Assembly (NCBI RefSeq): GCF_003034965.1
Contig: NZ_PZKE01000006.1
Location: 1 to 64,000 of the forward strand
DNA length: 64,000 bases
Reading direction: 5' to 3'
From: Fuscovulum blasticum DSM 2131
Lineage (GTDB): Bacteria; Pseudomonadota; Alphaproteobacteria; Rhodobacterales; Rhodobacteraceae
Below are positions 9,963 through 18,357 of this stretch, one piece after another. Position 1 is the stretch's first letter, and the number at the start of each line of letters is the position of its first letter. The notes below the pieces were generated by a model. The model made no database searches, was not told where the DNA came from, and saw nothing but the letters and a program-made list of their open reading frames with translations. Position numbers and translations under genes: made by a program.

Positions 9963-10015
9963 CCGGGGGTTTTGCACCCCCGGACCCCCGCAGGGTATTT
10001 GGGCCAAGATGAAGG
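9963..10015 (+). repeat. Rhodobacter-type intergenic hairpin repeat, copy 1
   Basis: A perfect stem CCGGGGGT-tttgc-ACCCCCGG (9963-9983) is followed by ACCCCCGCAGGGTATTTGG and a CCAAGATGAAG tail. The same architecture occurs at six other places in the window. This copy sits between hutH and hutU. Confidence 0.75.
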
Positions 10016-11548
10016 TCAGAGGGTGGGCAGGTTCAGGGTGCTGGCGCGGGACAGGGCGCCGCCGGCCACAAGGCGCGCGGCGGCGGCAAGATCGGGGGCG
10101 AGATAGCGGTCATCGCCCAGCGGCGCGATTTCCGTCCGCAGCGCGGCAAGGGCGGCCTGCAACGGGGCCGAGGTTTTCAGTGGCGCGCGGAATTCGACGC
10201 CCTGCGCCGCACAGAGCGCCTCGACCCCGAGGATGACGTTCAGGTTCTGCACCATCCGGCCCAGCCGGCGCGCGCCATGGGCGGCCATCGACACATGGTC
10301 CTCCTGATTGGCGCTGGTGGGGGTGCTGTCGATCACCGTCGGATGGGCGAGGTGCTTGTTCTCGCTCATCAGGGCGGCGGTGGTGACCTCGGCGATCATC
10401 AGGCCCGAATTCAGGCCGGGTTTCGGCGTCAGGAAGGCGGGCAGGTCGAAGCTGAGCGTCGGGTCCACCATCAGCGCCACCCGGCGCTGCGCGATGGCGC
10501 CGATCTCGGCCACGGCCATGGCGATCATGTCGGCGGCAAATCCCACCGGCTCGGCATGGAAGTTCCCGCCCGAGACGATCTGGCCATCCGACAGCACCAG
10601 CGGATTGTCGGTGGCGGCATTCGCTTCGGTTTCCAGCGTGCGGGCGGCCATGCGCAGCACGTCCATCGCGGCGCCGGTCACCTGCGGCTGGCAGCGGATG
10701 CAATAGGGGTCCTGCACGCGGGTATCGCCGTCGCGGTGGCTTTCGCGGATTTCCGACCCGTCCAGCAGGGCGCGCATGGCGGCGGCGGTGGCGATCTGGC
10801 CGGGCTGGCCCCGCAGGGCGTGGATCTCGGCTTCCAGCGGGGCGGTGGAGCCCATGATCGCATCGGTCGAAAGGGCCGAGGTGACCAGCGCCTCGCGTGC
10901 GGCGGTCCAGGCCTGGAACAGGCCGGCCAGCGCATAGGCGGTGGAGAACTGGGTACCGTTGATCAGCGCGAGGCCCTCTTTCGGGCCAAGGATGACCGGG
11001 GTCAGACCGGCGGCGCGCAGGGCTTCGGCACCGGGAAGGCGCGTTCCGGCGTGCCAGGCCTCGCCATGGCCGATCATCACGGCGGTCATATGGGCCAGCG
11101 GGGCAAGATCGCCGCTGGCGCCGACAGACCCCTGGTCGGGGATCACGGGGGTCACGTCGCGGGCAAGCATCCCTTCGATCAGATCGACCACCGCCAGACG
11201 CACACCCGAGGCCCCGCGGCCCAGCGACAGCAGTTTCAGCGCCATCATCAGCCGGGCCGTGTCGCGCGGCATCGGGTCACCCACGCCGCAGCAATGACTG
11301 AGGATCAGGTTTTCCTGAAGTTTTGCGGTGTCTTGCGGTGCGATCTTCAGGCTTGCCAGCTTGCCGAAGCCCGTGTTGACGCCATAGACCGGCGTGGACC
11401 CGGCGGCGGCGGCGGCGATATGGGCGGCGGCGGCTTCGATGCGCGGGCGCGCGGCCGGGTCCAGCCGGGCGGGCAGACCCTCGCGCCACAGGCGTTCCAG
11501 ATGGTCCAGCGGGGTCTGGCCGGGGATCAGGGTCAGGGTTTCAGACAT
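10016..11548 (-). CDS. hutH: Histidine ammonia-lyase
   Basis: A 510-residue enzyme that converts histidine to urocanate and ammonia. The Ala-Ser-Gly triplet that cyclises into the MIO prosthetic group is at 144-146 ([14 protein letters not shown]). The substrate-loop [13 protein letters not shown] and the [10 protein letters not shown]-like block ([15 protein letters not shown]) are also present. The ATG at 11548 lies inside the end of hutI (8-bp overlap), so the genes are translationally coupled. A TTG one codon earlier is possible. Confidence 0.97.
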   Translation of the reverse strand: MSETLTLIPGQTPLDHLERLWREGLPARLDPAARPRIEAAAAHIAAAAAGSTPVYGVNTGFGKLASLKIAPQDTAKLQENLILSHCCGVGDPMPRDTARLMMALKLLSLGRGASGVRLAVVDLIEGMLARDVTPVIPDQGSVGASGDLAPLAHMTAVMIGHGEAWHAGTRLPGAEALRAAGLTPVILGPKEGLALINGTQFSTAYALAGLFQAWTAAREALVTSALSTDAIMGSTAPLEAEIHALRGQPGQIATAAAMRALLDGSEIRESHRDGDTRVQDPYCIRCQPQVTGAAMDVLRMAARTLETEANAATDNPLVLSDGQIVSGGNFHAEPVGFAADMIAMAVAEIGAIAQRRVALMVDPTLSFDLPAFLTPKPGLNSGLMIAEVTTAALMSENKHLAHPTVIDSTPTSANQEDHVSMAAHGARRLGRMVQNLNVILGVEALCAAQGVEFRAPLKTSAPLQAALAALRTEIAPLGDDRYLAPDLAAAARLVAGGALSRASTLNLPTL

Positions 11549-12740
11549 CAAGGCGGCCTCCGAAGATGCGGGTGGCGAGCTTCGGCCCGCCGATGCGATA
11601 GGACAGTTCCGCGGGATGGCTGGCGTCCCACAGGCAAAGATCGGCGCGCTGGCCCGCCACGATCTGCCCGCGGTCGGACAGCCCGAGCGCGCGGGCGGCG
11701 TGGACGGTGGCCCCCAGAAGCGCCTCTTCCGGGGTCAGCCGGAACAGGGTGCAGGCCATGTTCATGGCCAGCGGCAGGCTGGCCATAGGCGAGGTGCCGG
11801 GGTTCAGGTCGGTGGCCACCGCCATGGCCACCCCGGCGCTGCGGAAGGCCGCGACCGGCGGAATCTGAGTTTCATGTAGGGTGTAGAAGGCGCCGGGCAG
11901 CAGCACGGCCACGGTGCCGGCTGCGGCCATGGCGGCCACCCCGTCGGGGCCGACATATTCGACATGATCGCAGGACAGCGCGCCATGGGCCGCGGCAAAG
12001 GCCGCGCCATGCTGGTCGGTCAGTTGTTCGGCGTGCAACTTGACCGGCAGGCCAAGCGCCTGTGCCTCGGCAAACAGCGGGGCAAGGTCGGTGGTGGAAA
12101 AGGCGATGCCTTCACAGAAGGCGTCAACCTGATCGACCAGCCCCTCGGCCCGGGCGGCGCGCAGCGAGGGCAGGGCCACATCGGCAATATAGGCGGCGTT
12201 GCGGCCGCGATATTCAGGCGGGGTCGCGTGGGCGGCCAGATGGGTGGTGACAACCTGCACGGGCCGGTGCCGTGGCAAGGCCCGGGCGGCGCGCAGCATC
12301 TTCAGTTCGTCTTCAACCGTCAGCCCGTAGCCGGATTTCACCTCGATCGTGGTCGCGCCGCCGGCGATCATCTGGTCCAGCCGCGGCAGGGCGGCGGCGA
12401 CAAGATCGTCCTCGGTCGCCGCGCGGGTGGCCGCGACGGTTGAAAGGATGCCGCCGCCGGCGCGGGCGATCTGTTCATAGCTGGCCCCGTTCAACCGCGC
12501 CTCGAATTCGCCGGCGCGTGTGCCGGCCCAGATCGCATGGCTGTGACAGTCGATCAGGCCGGGGGTCAGCAGGCGGCCGCCGCAGGGGTGGCGGGGGAAC
12601 CCCTGAAACTCTGTCGGAATGGCGTCTTGCGGGCCGACCCATGCGATGCGGCCCTGATGGATGGCGACCGCGCCGGGGGCGATCAGCCCATAGCCGCCCT
12701 GCATGGTGGCGATCACGGCATCGGTCAGAAGAATCGTCAT
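11541..12740 (-). CDS. hutI: Imidazolonepropionase
   Basis: A 399-residue amidohydrolase. The metal-binding HxH motif is in [10 protein letters not shown] (His66, His68), and [17 protein letters not shown] and [12 protein letters not shown] are family blocks. It opens the imidazolone ring to give N-formimino-L-glutamate. It is the first gene of the minus-strand hut arm, divergent from hutF across a 73-bp region that contains the HutC operator. Confidence 0.96.
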   Translation of the reverse strand: MTILLTDAVIATMQGGYGLIAPGAVAIHQGRIAWVGPQDAIPTEFQGFPRHPCGGRLLTPGLIDCHSHAIWAGTRAGEFEARLNGASYEQIARAGGGILSTVAATRAATEDDLVAAALPRLDQMIAGGATTIEVKSGYGLTVEDELKMLRAARALPRHRPVQVVTTHLAAHATPPEYRGRNAAYIADVALPSLRAARAEGLVDQVDAFCEGIAFSTTDLAPLFAEAQALGLPVKLHAEQLTDQHGAAFAAAHGALSCDHVEYVGPDGVAAMAAAGTVAVLLPGAFYTLHETQIPPVAAFRSAGVAMAVATDLNPGTSPMASLPLAMNMACTLFRLTPEEALLGATVHAARALGLSDRGQIVAGQRADLCLWDASHPAELSYRIGGPKLATRIFGGRLDV

Positions 12741-12774
12741 TCCCGGCTTGCCTTTCCTCGTGCTCTCGGGTTAA

Positions 12775-12788
12775 TATGTATATACATA
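12775..12788. promoter_or_regulatory. HutC operator (14-bp palindrome)
   Basis: TATGTATATACATA is a perfect palindrome in the A+T-rich hutI-hutF intergenic region. Known HutC sites share the TGTATATACA core. Its placement between the divergent arms would let HutC repress both, with urocanate expected as inducer. Confidence 0.8.
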
Positions 12789-12813
12789 ATTACCGTGTCA
12801 AGCGAGGAACCGA

Positions 12814-14166
12814 ATGCTGCTTCATGCCGATCAGGCGTTGCTTCCCGAAGGCTGGGCGCGCGATGTGCGGGTGCGGGTCGAGGGCGGGCGGATTGCCGAG
12901 GTGCTGCCCGGCGCCGCGCCGCAGGGCGAACGTGTGGCCTGCCTGCTGCCTGCGCCGGCAAACCTTCATTCCCACACGTTCCAGCGTGCCATGGCCGGCA
13001 TGACCGAGGCGCGCAGCGCCGGGCAGGACAGTTTCTGGACCTGGCGCGCGCTGATGTATCGCTTTCTGGATCGGCTGACGCCCGAAGACGTGCAGGCGAT
13101 TGCCGCGCAGGTGATGGTCGAGATGGCGGAGGCGGGCTTCGCCTCGGTGGCCGAGTTCCACTACCTGCACCACGCGCCGGACGGCACGCCCTATGCCGAC
13201 CGGGCCGAGATGGCCGGGCGCATTGCGGCGGCGGCGGCCGAGACCGGGCTGGGGCTGACGCTTCTGCCGGTGATCTATGAGCGCGGCGGCTGTGACGGGC
13301 GTGCGCTGGGGCCGGGACAGCGGCGGTTCGGCAATGATCCTGACGGATTCGCGGCGCTGATGGCGGCGGCCGAGGGGCTGTTGAAGGTGCTGCCCGGCGA
13401 TACGGTTCTGGGCGTGGCCCCCCATTCGCTGCGGGCCGTCACCCCCGAGACGCTGGCGCGGGTGCCCGGCATGACCGCCGGCCCGCTGCACATGCATCTG
13501 GCCGAACAGCAGGCCGAGGTGGACGAGGTGCTGGCGGCAACGGGTGCGCGGCCGGTGGAATGGGCGCTGGCAAACCTGCCGCTGGACGGGCGCTGGTGCC
13601 TGATCCACTGCACCCAGATGACCGAGGGCGAGACCACCCGCCTTGCGACCAGTGGCGCCGTGGCTGGCCTGTGTCCGATCACCGAGGCAAACCTTGGCGA
13701 CGGCATCTTCCCGGCCACCGGCTGGCGGGCGGCGGGCGGGGCTTGGGGGGTGGGATCGGACAGCAACGTCCTGATTTCGCTGGCCGAGGAATTGCGGGTG
13801 CTGGAGTATTCGCAACGTCTGCGCGACCGGGCGCGGGCGGTTCTGGCCGAGCCCGGACTGTCTGTCGGGCGCGTCTTGTGGCAAGAGGCGGCGCGGGGGG
13901 GCGCGCAGGCGGCAGGGCGCGGGGCCGGGGCGATTGCCGTGGGGGCCTGGGCCGACCTTCTGGCGCCCGACATGGAGGCGACCGTGCTTTACGGCCGGCA
14001 GGGCGATGAGGTGCTGGATGCCTTTGCCTTCTGCGGAACAGCGGGGCTGGTGAACCGGCTGTGGTCGGCGGGGCGGCCGCTGGTGCGCGACGGGCGGCAT
14101 GTGTCGCGCGACGGTGTTACCCGCCGTTTCCGCAGCACGCTGGCCGCGCTGAAGGCGCGGGCATGA
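12814..14166 (+). CDS. hutF: Formimidoylglutamate deiminase
   Basis: A 450-residue amidohydrolase of the HutF family, with HxH at His52/His54 (NLHSHTFQRAMAG), MHLAEQQ and the metal-ligand Asp in VGSDSNVLISL. It deaminates N-formimino-L-glutamate to N-formylglutamate, so this organism uses the HutF/HutG branch rather than direct HutG hydrolysis. The expected next gene, hutG (N-formylglutamate deformylase), is not in the window. The stop overlaps hutC by an ATGA. Confidence 0.94.
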   Translation: MLLHADQALLPEGWARDVRVRVEGGRIAEVLPGAAPQGERVACLLPAPANLHSHTFQRAMAGMTEARSAGQDSFWTWRALMYRFLDRLTPEDVQAIAAQVMVEMAEAGFASVAEFHYLHHAPDGTPYADRAEMAGRIAAAAAETGLGLTLLPVIYERGGCDGRALGPGQRRFGNDPDGFAALMAAAEGLLKVLPGDTVLGVAPHSLRAVTPETLARVPGMTAGPLHMHLAEQQAEVDEVLAATGARPVEWALANLPLDGRWCLIHCTQMTEGETTRLATSGAVAGLCPITEANLGDGIFPATGWRAAGGAWGVGSDSNVLISLAEELRVLEYSQRLRDRARAVLAEPGLSVGRVLWQEAARGGAQAAGRGAGAIAVGAWADLLAPDMEATVLYGRQGDEVLDAFAFCGTAGLVNRLWSAGRPLVRDGRHVSRDGVTRRFRSTLAALKARA

Positions 14167-14849
14167 TTCGCGGCTGGGAAGAGCTGCGGGCCGACCTTCT
14201 GGCCCGCATCCGGGCGCGGGAATGGCCGCCCGGCGGCCTTGTTCCCGGCGAGGAACAACTGGCCCATGACTATGGCGTGGCCCGGGCCACCGTGAACCGC
14301 GCGCTTCAGGCGCTGGCCGAGGCGGGGGTGGTCGAGCGGCGCAAGCGCGCGGGCACGCGGGTGGCCGCCCTGCCGGTGCGCAAGGCGCGTCTCGACATTC
14401 CGGTGATCCGGCGCGAGGTCGAGGCGCGGGGACAGGTCTATTCGCATGTCGTGCTGGCGCAGCAGGTTGTGGCGTTGCCGGCGGGCGCTGCGGCGCGGAT
14501 GGGGCTGGCCGCGGGCAGCCCCGCCGTCTGGCTGGAAACGCTGCATCGGGCGGACGGGCAGCCCTTCGCCCATGAAACGCGCTGGCTGAACCTTGCCGCG
14601 CTGCCAGACCCGGTGCCCGATTTCGGCACGGTGTCGGCCAATGAATGGCTGGTGGCGAACCTGCCCTTCGTTTCTGGCGACATGAGCTTTGCCGCCGAGG
14701 CCGCAGGGCCGGCCGAGGCGAGGGCGCTGGAGATCGCCGAAGGCACGCCGCTGATGGTGATCGAACGGTTGACCCAAGGGTTGTCCGGCCCGATCACCTT
14801 TGTCCGGCTGTGCCACCCGCCGGGGCATCGTGTCGTGCTCAGCCTTTGA
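14163..14849 (+). CDS. hutC: Histidine utilisation repressor HutC (GntR family)
   Basis: A 228-residue GntR/HutC regulator. The winged helix is at the N-terminus (LVPGEEQLAHDYGVARATVN, about residues 26-45) and the UTRA ligand domain follows (GQVYSHVVL...FVSGDMSFAAEAAGPAEARAL). The ATG at 14163 overlaps the hutF stop (ATGA), so it is expressed with the genes it should repress. The gene ends 11 bp inside the convergent LysR gene. Confidence 0.92.
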   Translation: MIRGWEELRADLLARIRAREWPPGGLVPGEEQLAHDYGVARATVNRALQALAEAGVVERRKRAGTRVAALPVRKARLDIPVIRREVEARGQVYSHVVLAQQVVALPAGAAARMGLAAGSPAVWLETLHRADGQPFAHETRWLNLAALPDPVPDFGTVSANEWLVANLPFVSGDMSFAAEAAGPAEARALEIAEGTPLMVIERLTQGLSGPITFVRLCHPPGHRVVLSL

Positions 14850-15693
14850 AGCCCAACTGGCGCGAGACGATCCGCGTCAGGCGGCGGTGCAGCCGGGCGG
14901 TGCGGTTGCGCAGGTGCATCGCGGCATACACCGGCTGGGCCAGCACAGGCGCATCTTCCACCAGCCGGAAGCGCCCGCCGGCCACCATGGCGCGCGCGGC
15001 CGGGTCCAGCACATAGCCCGCGCCGCCCATGGCTTCGAGCAGCGACACGACGGCGGCAGTCTGGCCGACCGACAGCGGCGCCTCGGACAGGTGCGGCAGG
15101 GCTTCGCGATGCGCGCGTTCGAAGGCGGGCGAGAAATGGGCAAAGACCGTCCGGTCGGGTGTGACGCCGGCCAGATGGGCGGTGTCGGAACTGACCATGC
15201 GGTAGGCCAGTTCGCCCACGGTCTGGAAATACAGGTCCGGGTGCGGTTTCGGCGTGTAGAGCAGCGCGAAATCCAGCGCGCCCGAGACCAGATCCAGACA
15301 CATCTGCGCCGAATAATCCGGCTCGATGTAGAAGGCGGTCTGCGGCAGGGTGCGGCGAAATTCGGCCACCAGCGGGCCGAGATGGGCCGAGGTCAGGTCG
15401 TTCTGGATGCCCATCCGCAGGGTCAGCGCCGCCTCGCCCGAGGGGGAAACGGCGCGGCGGGCGGCGGTCCATTCCTGCCGCAGCATCCGCGCATGGGTTT
15501 CGAACCGCAGCCCTTCGGTCGTCAGGTCGGTGCCCGAGCGCGACCGCTGGAACAACCGGGCTTCCAGCGCCTGTTCCAGCGCCTTGACCCGCGCCGAGAC
15601 GGTGGATTGCGTCACCCCCATGCGGTCGGCGGTGCGGTTGAAGCTCTTGGTTTCGATCAGGTCGAGGAAGGTGTCGATAAGGTCGATCTGCAT
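14839..15693 (-). CDS. LysR-family transcriptional regulator
   Basis: A 284-residue LysR protein with the N-terminal helix-turn-helix (DLIETKSFNRTADRMGVTQS, about residues 9-28) and a substrate-binding domain. The ATG at 15693 was chosen because it starts just before the HTH; the longer frame reads through an intergenic repeat. It is divergent from the FAD/GcvT operon, and a palindromic T-N11-A site lies in the 168-bp gap, so it most likely controls that operon. It may correspond to the regulator of hom-type loci, which is an inference from context. Confidence 0.88.
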   Translation of the reverse strand: MQIDLIDTFLDLIETKSFNRTADRMGVTQSTVSARVKALEQALEARLFQRSRSGTDLTTEGLRFETHARMLRQEWTAARRAVSPSGEAALTLRMGIQNDLTSAHLGPLVAEFRRTLPQTAFYIEPDYSAQMCLDLVSGALDFALLYTPKPHPDLYFQTVGELAYRMVSSDTAHLAGVTPDRTVFAHFSPAFERAHREALPHLSEAPLSVGQTAAVVSLLEAMGGAGYVLDPAARAMVAGGRFRLVEDAPVLAQPVYAAMHLRNRTARLHRRLTRIVSRQLGFKG

Positions 15694-15721
15694 CCGGTTA
15701 CCGTTGCGATTGGGGGGCGGG

Positions 15722-15766
15722 CCGGGGCGCTGCCCCGGACCCCGGGGTATTTGGACCAAGATGAAG
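15722..15766 (+). repeat. Rhodobacter-type intergenic hairpin repeat, copy 2
   Basis: CCGGGGC-gct-GCCCCGG (15722-15738), then ACCCCGGGGTATTTGGACCAAGATGAAG. It has the same layout as the copy between hutH and hutU and lies upstream of the LysR gene. Confidence 0.75.
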
Positions 15767-15770
15767 CCCT

Positions 15771-15787
15771 GATCGGATTATCCGATC
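15771..15787. promoter_or_regulatory. LysR box, palindromic T-N11-A site
   Basis: GATCGGAT-T-ATCCGATC is an 8-bp perfect inverted repeat around one base. It contains TCGGATTATCCGA, which fits the LysR T-N11-A consensus exactly (15773-15785). It lies 75 bp before the FAD/GcvT operon and 78 bp before the LysR start, the usual place for such a site. Confidence 0.75.
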
Positions 15788-15861
15788 AATAGGTGGGCTT
15801 CAGCCGAATTGAAAGCGGGAAGATTTCATCGCTATTGTTCATTTGAGCAAGGGAGGACCGC

Positions 15862-18300
15862 ATGGCGGAATTTGCAAGCGCGCGGGTGGCGATCATTGGC
15901 GGCGGGGCGGTCGGCGTCTCGGCGCTGTATCATCTGGCCAAGGCGGGCTGGCAGGATGCGATCCTTCTGGAAAAGAACGAGCTGACCGCCGGGTCCACAT
16001 GGCACGCGGCGGGCAATGTGCCGACGTTTTCGGCAAGCTGGTCGATCATGAACATGCAGCGCTATTCGGCCCAGCTTTACCGTGGCCTGGGCGCGGCGGT
16101 GGATTATCCGATGAACTACCATGTCACCGGATCGCTGCGGATCGGCCATACCGCCGACCGGCTGCTGGAATTCAAGCGCGTCGTCGGGATGGGGCGCTAT
16201 CAGGGCATGGATCTGGCGATCATGGGCCCGGATGAGATGAGGAAGGTCTATCCCTTCCTTGAAACGCATGACCTGACCGGCGCGCTGTATGATCCCTATG
16301 ACGGCGACATCGACCCCGCGCAACTGACGCAGGCGCTGGCCAAGGGCGCGCGCCAGATGGGCGCGCGGATCGAACGGTTCTGCCCGGTGACGGCGGTGCG
16401 CTGGACGGGGGCGGAATGGATCCTCTCGACGCCGAAGGGCGAGGTGCGGGCGGAATATGTGGTGAACGCCTCGGGCTATTATGCCCGCGAGGTGGGGCGG
16501 ATGTTCGGCCGCGACATTCCGATGGTGTCGATGAGCCATCAATACATGCTGTTCGACACGGTGCCGGAAGTGGCCGCCTGGTCGGCCGAGGTGGGCCACA
16601 AGCTGCCTCTCTTGCGCGATGTGGACAGCAGCTATTACCTGCGGCAGGAAAAGGGCGGCTTCAACCTGGGGCCTTACGAGCGCCAGCCCAAGGCGCATTG
16701 GATCACCCCGGATGACCCGTTCCCCGAGGATTTCAGCTTCCAGCTTTATCCCGACGATCTGGACCGGCTGAGCTTCGAGATTGGCGAGGCGATGGGGCGG
16801 GTGCCGCTGCTGGAAAAGGCGGCGCTGGTCAAGACCATCAACGGCCCGATCCCCTATACCCCCGATGGCAACCCGCTGATCGGGCCGATGCCCGGTGTGC
16901 CCAATGCCTTTGAGGCCTGCGTGTTCACCTTCGGCATCTGTCAGGCCGGGGGGGCGGGCAAGGTGCTGGCCGAATGGGTGACCGAGGGCGCGACCGAATG
17001 GGACATGTGGTCCTGCGACCCGCGCCGGTTCACCGGGTTCGAGGACCGCGACTATGCCATCACCAAGGGCATCGAGGTCTATGCCCATGAATATGACATC
17101 CTTTACCCCAGGCGGGTCTGGCCCGATGGCCGGATGAAGAAACTGTCGCCAGTGCATGACCGCACCGCCGCGCTGGGGGCGCAATATGGCGCCTATAACG
17201 GCTGGGAGCGGGCGTTGTGGTATGCGCGGCCGGGCGACGACACGTCGGAAAAGGCCAGCCACACCTGGGCGCGGCAGGGGCCCTGGGCCGGGGCGATTGC
17301 CGAGGAATGTGCGGCGGTGCGCGATGCGGCGGGAATCCTCGATCTGCCGGGATTTTCGCGCTATCGGCTGGCGGGGCCGGGGGCTGCGGACTGGCTGTCG
17401 CGCCAGATCACCGGCAAGGTGCCGGGCGTGGGCCGGCTGGGCCTGTGTTATTTCGCCGATGACAAGGGCCGCATCGTGACCGAGATGTCGGCGGCGCGGC
17501 TGGCCGGGGATGAGTTCTGGCTGATCACCGCGGCCACGGCGCAAAGCCATGACAGGGAATGGCTGTTGCGGCATCTGGAGCCGGGCCTGACGCTGGGGGA
17601 CGAGACCGAGGGCTGGTCCACCCAGATCCTGACCGGGCCGAAAGCGCGCGATGTGCTGGCCGGGGTGGCAGAGGCCGATCTGTCGCTGCCCTGGCTGACC
17701 TGGCAATGGGCCACCATCGCCGGGGCGAAGGTCATGCTGATGCGCGTGTCGTTCGCGGGCGAATTGGGCTGGGAAATCCATTCGCAGGTGGCCGACACCG
17801 CCAAGGTCTGGGATGCGGTGATGGCGGCGGGGCAGGGCCACGGGCTGAAACCCTTTGGCATGTATGCGCTGGACAGCCTGCGGCTGGAAAAGGGTTATCG
17901 GGCGTGGAAGGGCGATCTGTCCACCGATTACACCGTGCTGACCGGCGGGCTGGGCCGCTTTGTCGACTGGGCAAAGCCCGAGTTCCGGGGCCGCGCGGCG
18001 CTGGCGGCCGAGAAACAGGCCGGGTCGAAGAAGCAGTTTGCCGTGCTGCGGATCGAGGCCGGGGCCTATGACCCGACCTATATGGCGACCGTCTGGCAGG
18101 GCGACCGGATCGTCGGCGAGCTGACCTCGGCCGGCTGGGGCCACCGGGTCGGGGCCTGCATCGGGCTTGGCTGCGTGGCGACCGAGGCCGCGGTGCCCGG
18201 CACGGCGCTGGAGGTCGAGATCTTCGGCGAGCGCGTGGCGGCGGTGGTGACTGGCGACGGCGCGCTGTGGGACGCGAAGAACGAGCGCATCCGCGCGTGA
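15862..18300 (+). CDS. Dimethylglycine/sarcosine dehydrogenase-type FAD oxidoreductase with GcvT domain (first copy)
   Basis: An 812-residue two-domain protein. Residues 1-400 are a DAO-type FAD domain (VAIIGGGAVGVSALYHLA) with STWHAA at 45-50, where His48 matches the histidine that binds FAD covalently in DMGDH. The C-terminal half is a GcvT folate-binding domain (GELGWEIHS, LDSLRLEKGYRAW). The pair of domains oxidises an N-methyl group and passes the carbon to tetrahydrofolate. GGGAGG is a good ribosome site seven bases before the ATG. It opens a plus-strand run of five genes with a second DMGDH-like protein and an MttB protein. The exact N-methyl substrate is not shown. Confidence 0.85.
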   Translation: MAEFASARVAIIGGGAVGVSALYHLAKAGWQDAILLEKNELTAGSTWHAAGNVPTFSASWSIMNMQRYSAQLYRGLGAAVDYPMNYHVTGSLRIGHTADRLLEFKRVVGMGRYQGMDLAIMGPDEMRKVYPFLETHDLTGALYDPYDGDIDPAQLTQALAKGARQMGARIERFCPVTAVRWTGAEWILSTPKGEVRAEYVVNASGYYAREVGRMFGRDIPMVSMSHQYMLFDTVPEVAAWSAEVGHKLPLLRDVDSSYYLRQEKGGFNLGPYERQPKAHWITPDDPFPEDFSFQLYPDDLDRLSFEIGEAMGRVPLLEKAALVKTINGPIPYTPDGNPLIGPMPGVPNAFEACVFTFGICQAGGAGKVLAEWVTEGATEWDMWSCDPRRFTGFEDRDYAITKGIEVYAHEYDILYPRRVWPDGRMKKLSPVHDRTAALGAQYGAYNGWERALWYARPGDDTSEKASHTWARQGPWAGAIAEECAAVRDAAGILDLPGFSRYRLAGPGAADWLSRQITGKVPGVGRLGLCYFADDKGRIVTEMSAARLAGDEFWLITAATAQSHDREWLLRHLEPGLTLGDETEGWSTQILTGPKARDVLAGVAEADLSLPWLTWQWATIAGAKVMLMRVSFAGELGWEIHSQVADTAKVWDAVMAAGQGHGLKPFGMYALDSLRLEKGYRAWKGDLSTDYTVLTGGLGRFVDWAKPEFRGRAALAAEKQAGSKKQFAVLRIEAGAYDPTYMATVWQGDRIVGELTSAGWGHRVGACIGLGCVATEAAVPGTALEVEIFGERVAAVVTGDGALWDAKNERIRA

Positions 18301-18311
18301 CGGGTCGAGGG

Positions 18312-18357
18312 CCGGGGGCCAGCCCCCGGACCCCCGGGATATTTTCAGACAGATGAA
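18312..18357 (+). repeat. Rhodobacter-type intergenic hairpin repeat, copy 3
   Basis: CCGGGGGC-ca-GCCCCCGG (18312-18329), followed by ACCCCCGGGATATTTTC and an AGACAGATGAA tail that runs up to the next start codon. It sits between the two FAD/GcvT genes and may tune their relative expression. Confidence 0.75.

Noticed and set aside
10277-11788. 503-codon plus-strand frame antisense to hutH and hutI
   Set aside because: Low-complexity Gly/Arg/His composition. The minus strand encodes two clear hut enzymes.
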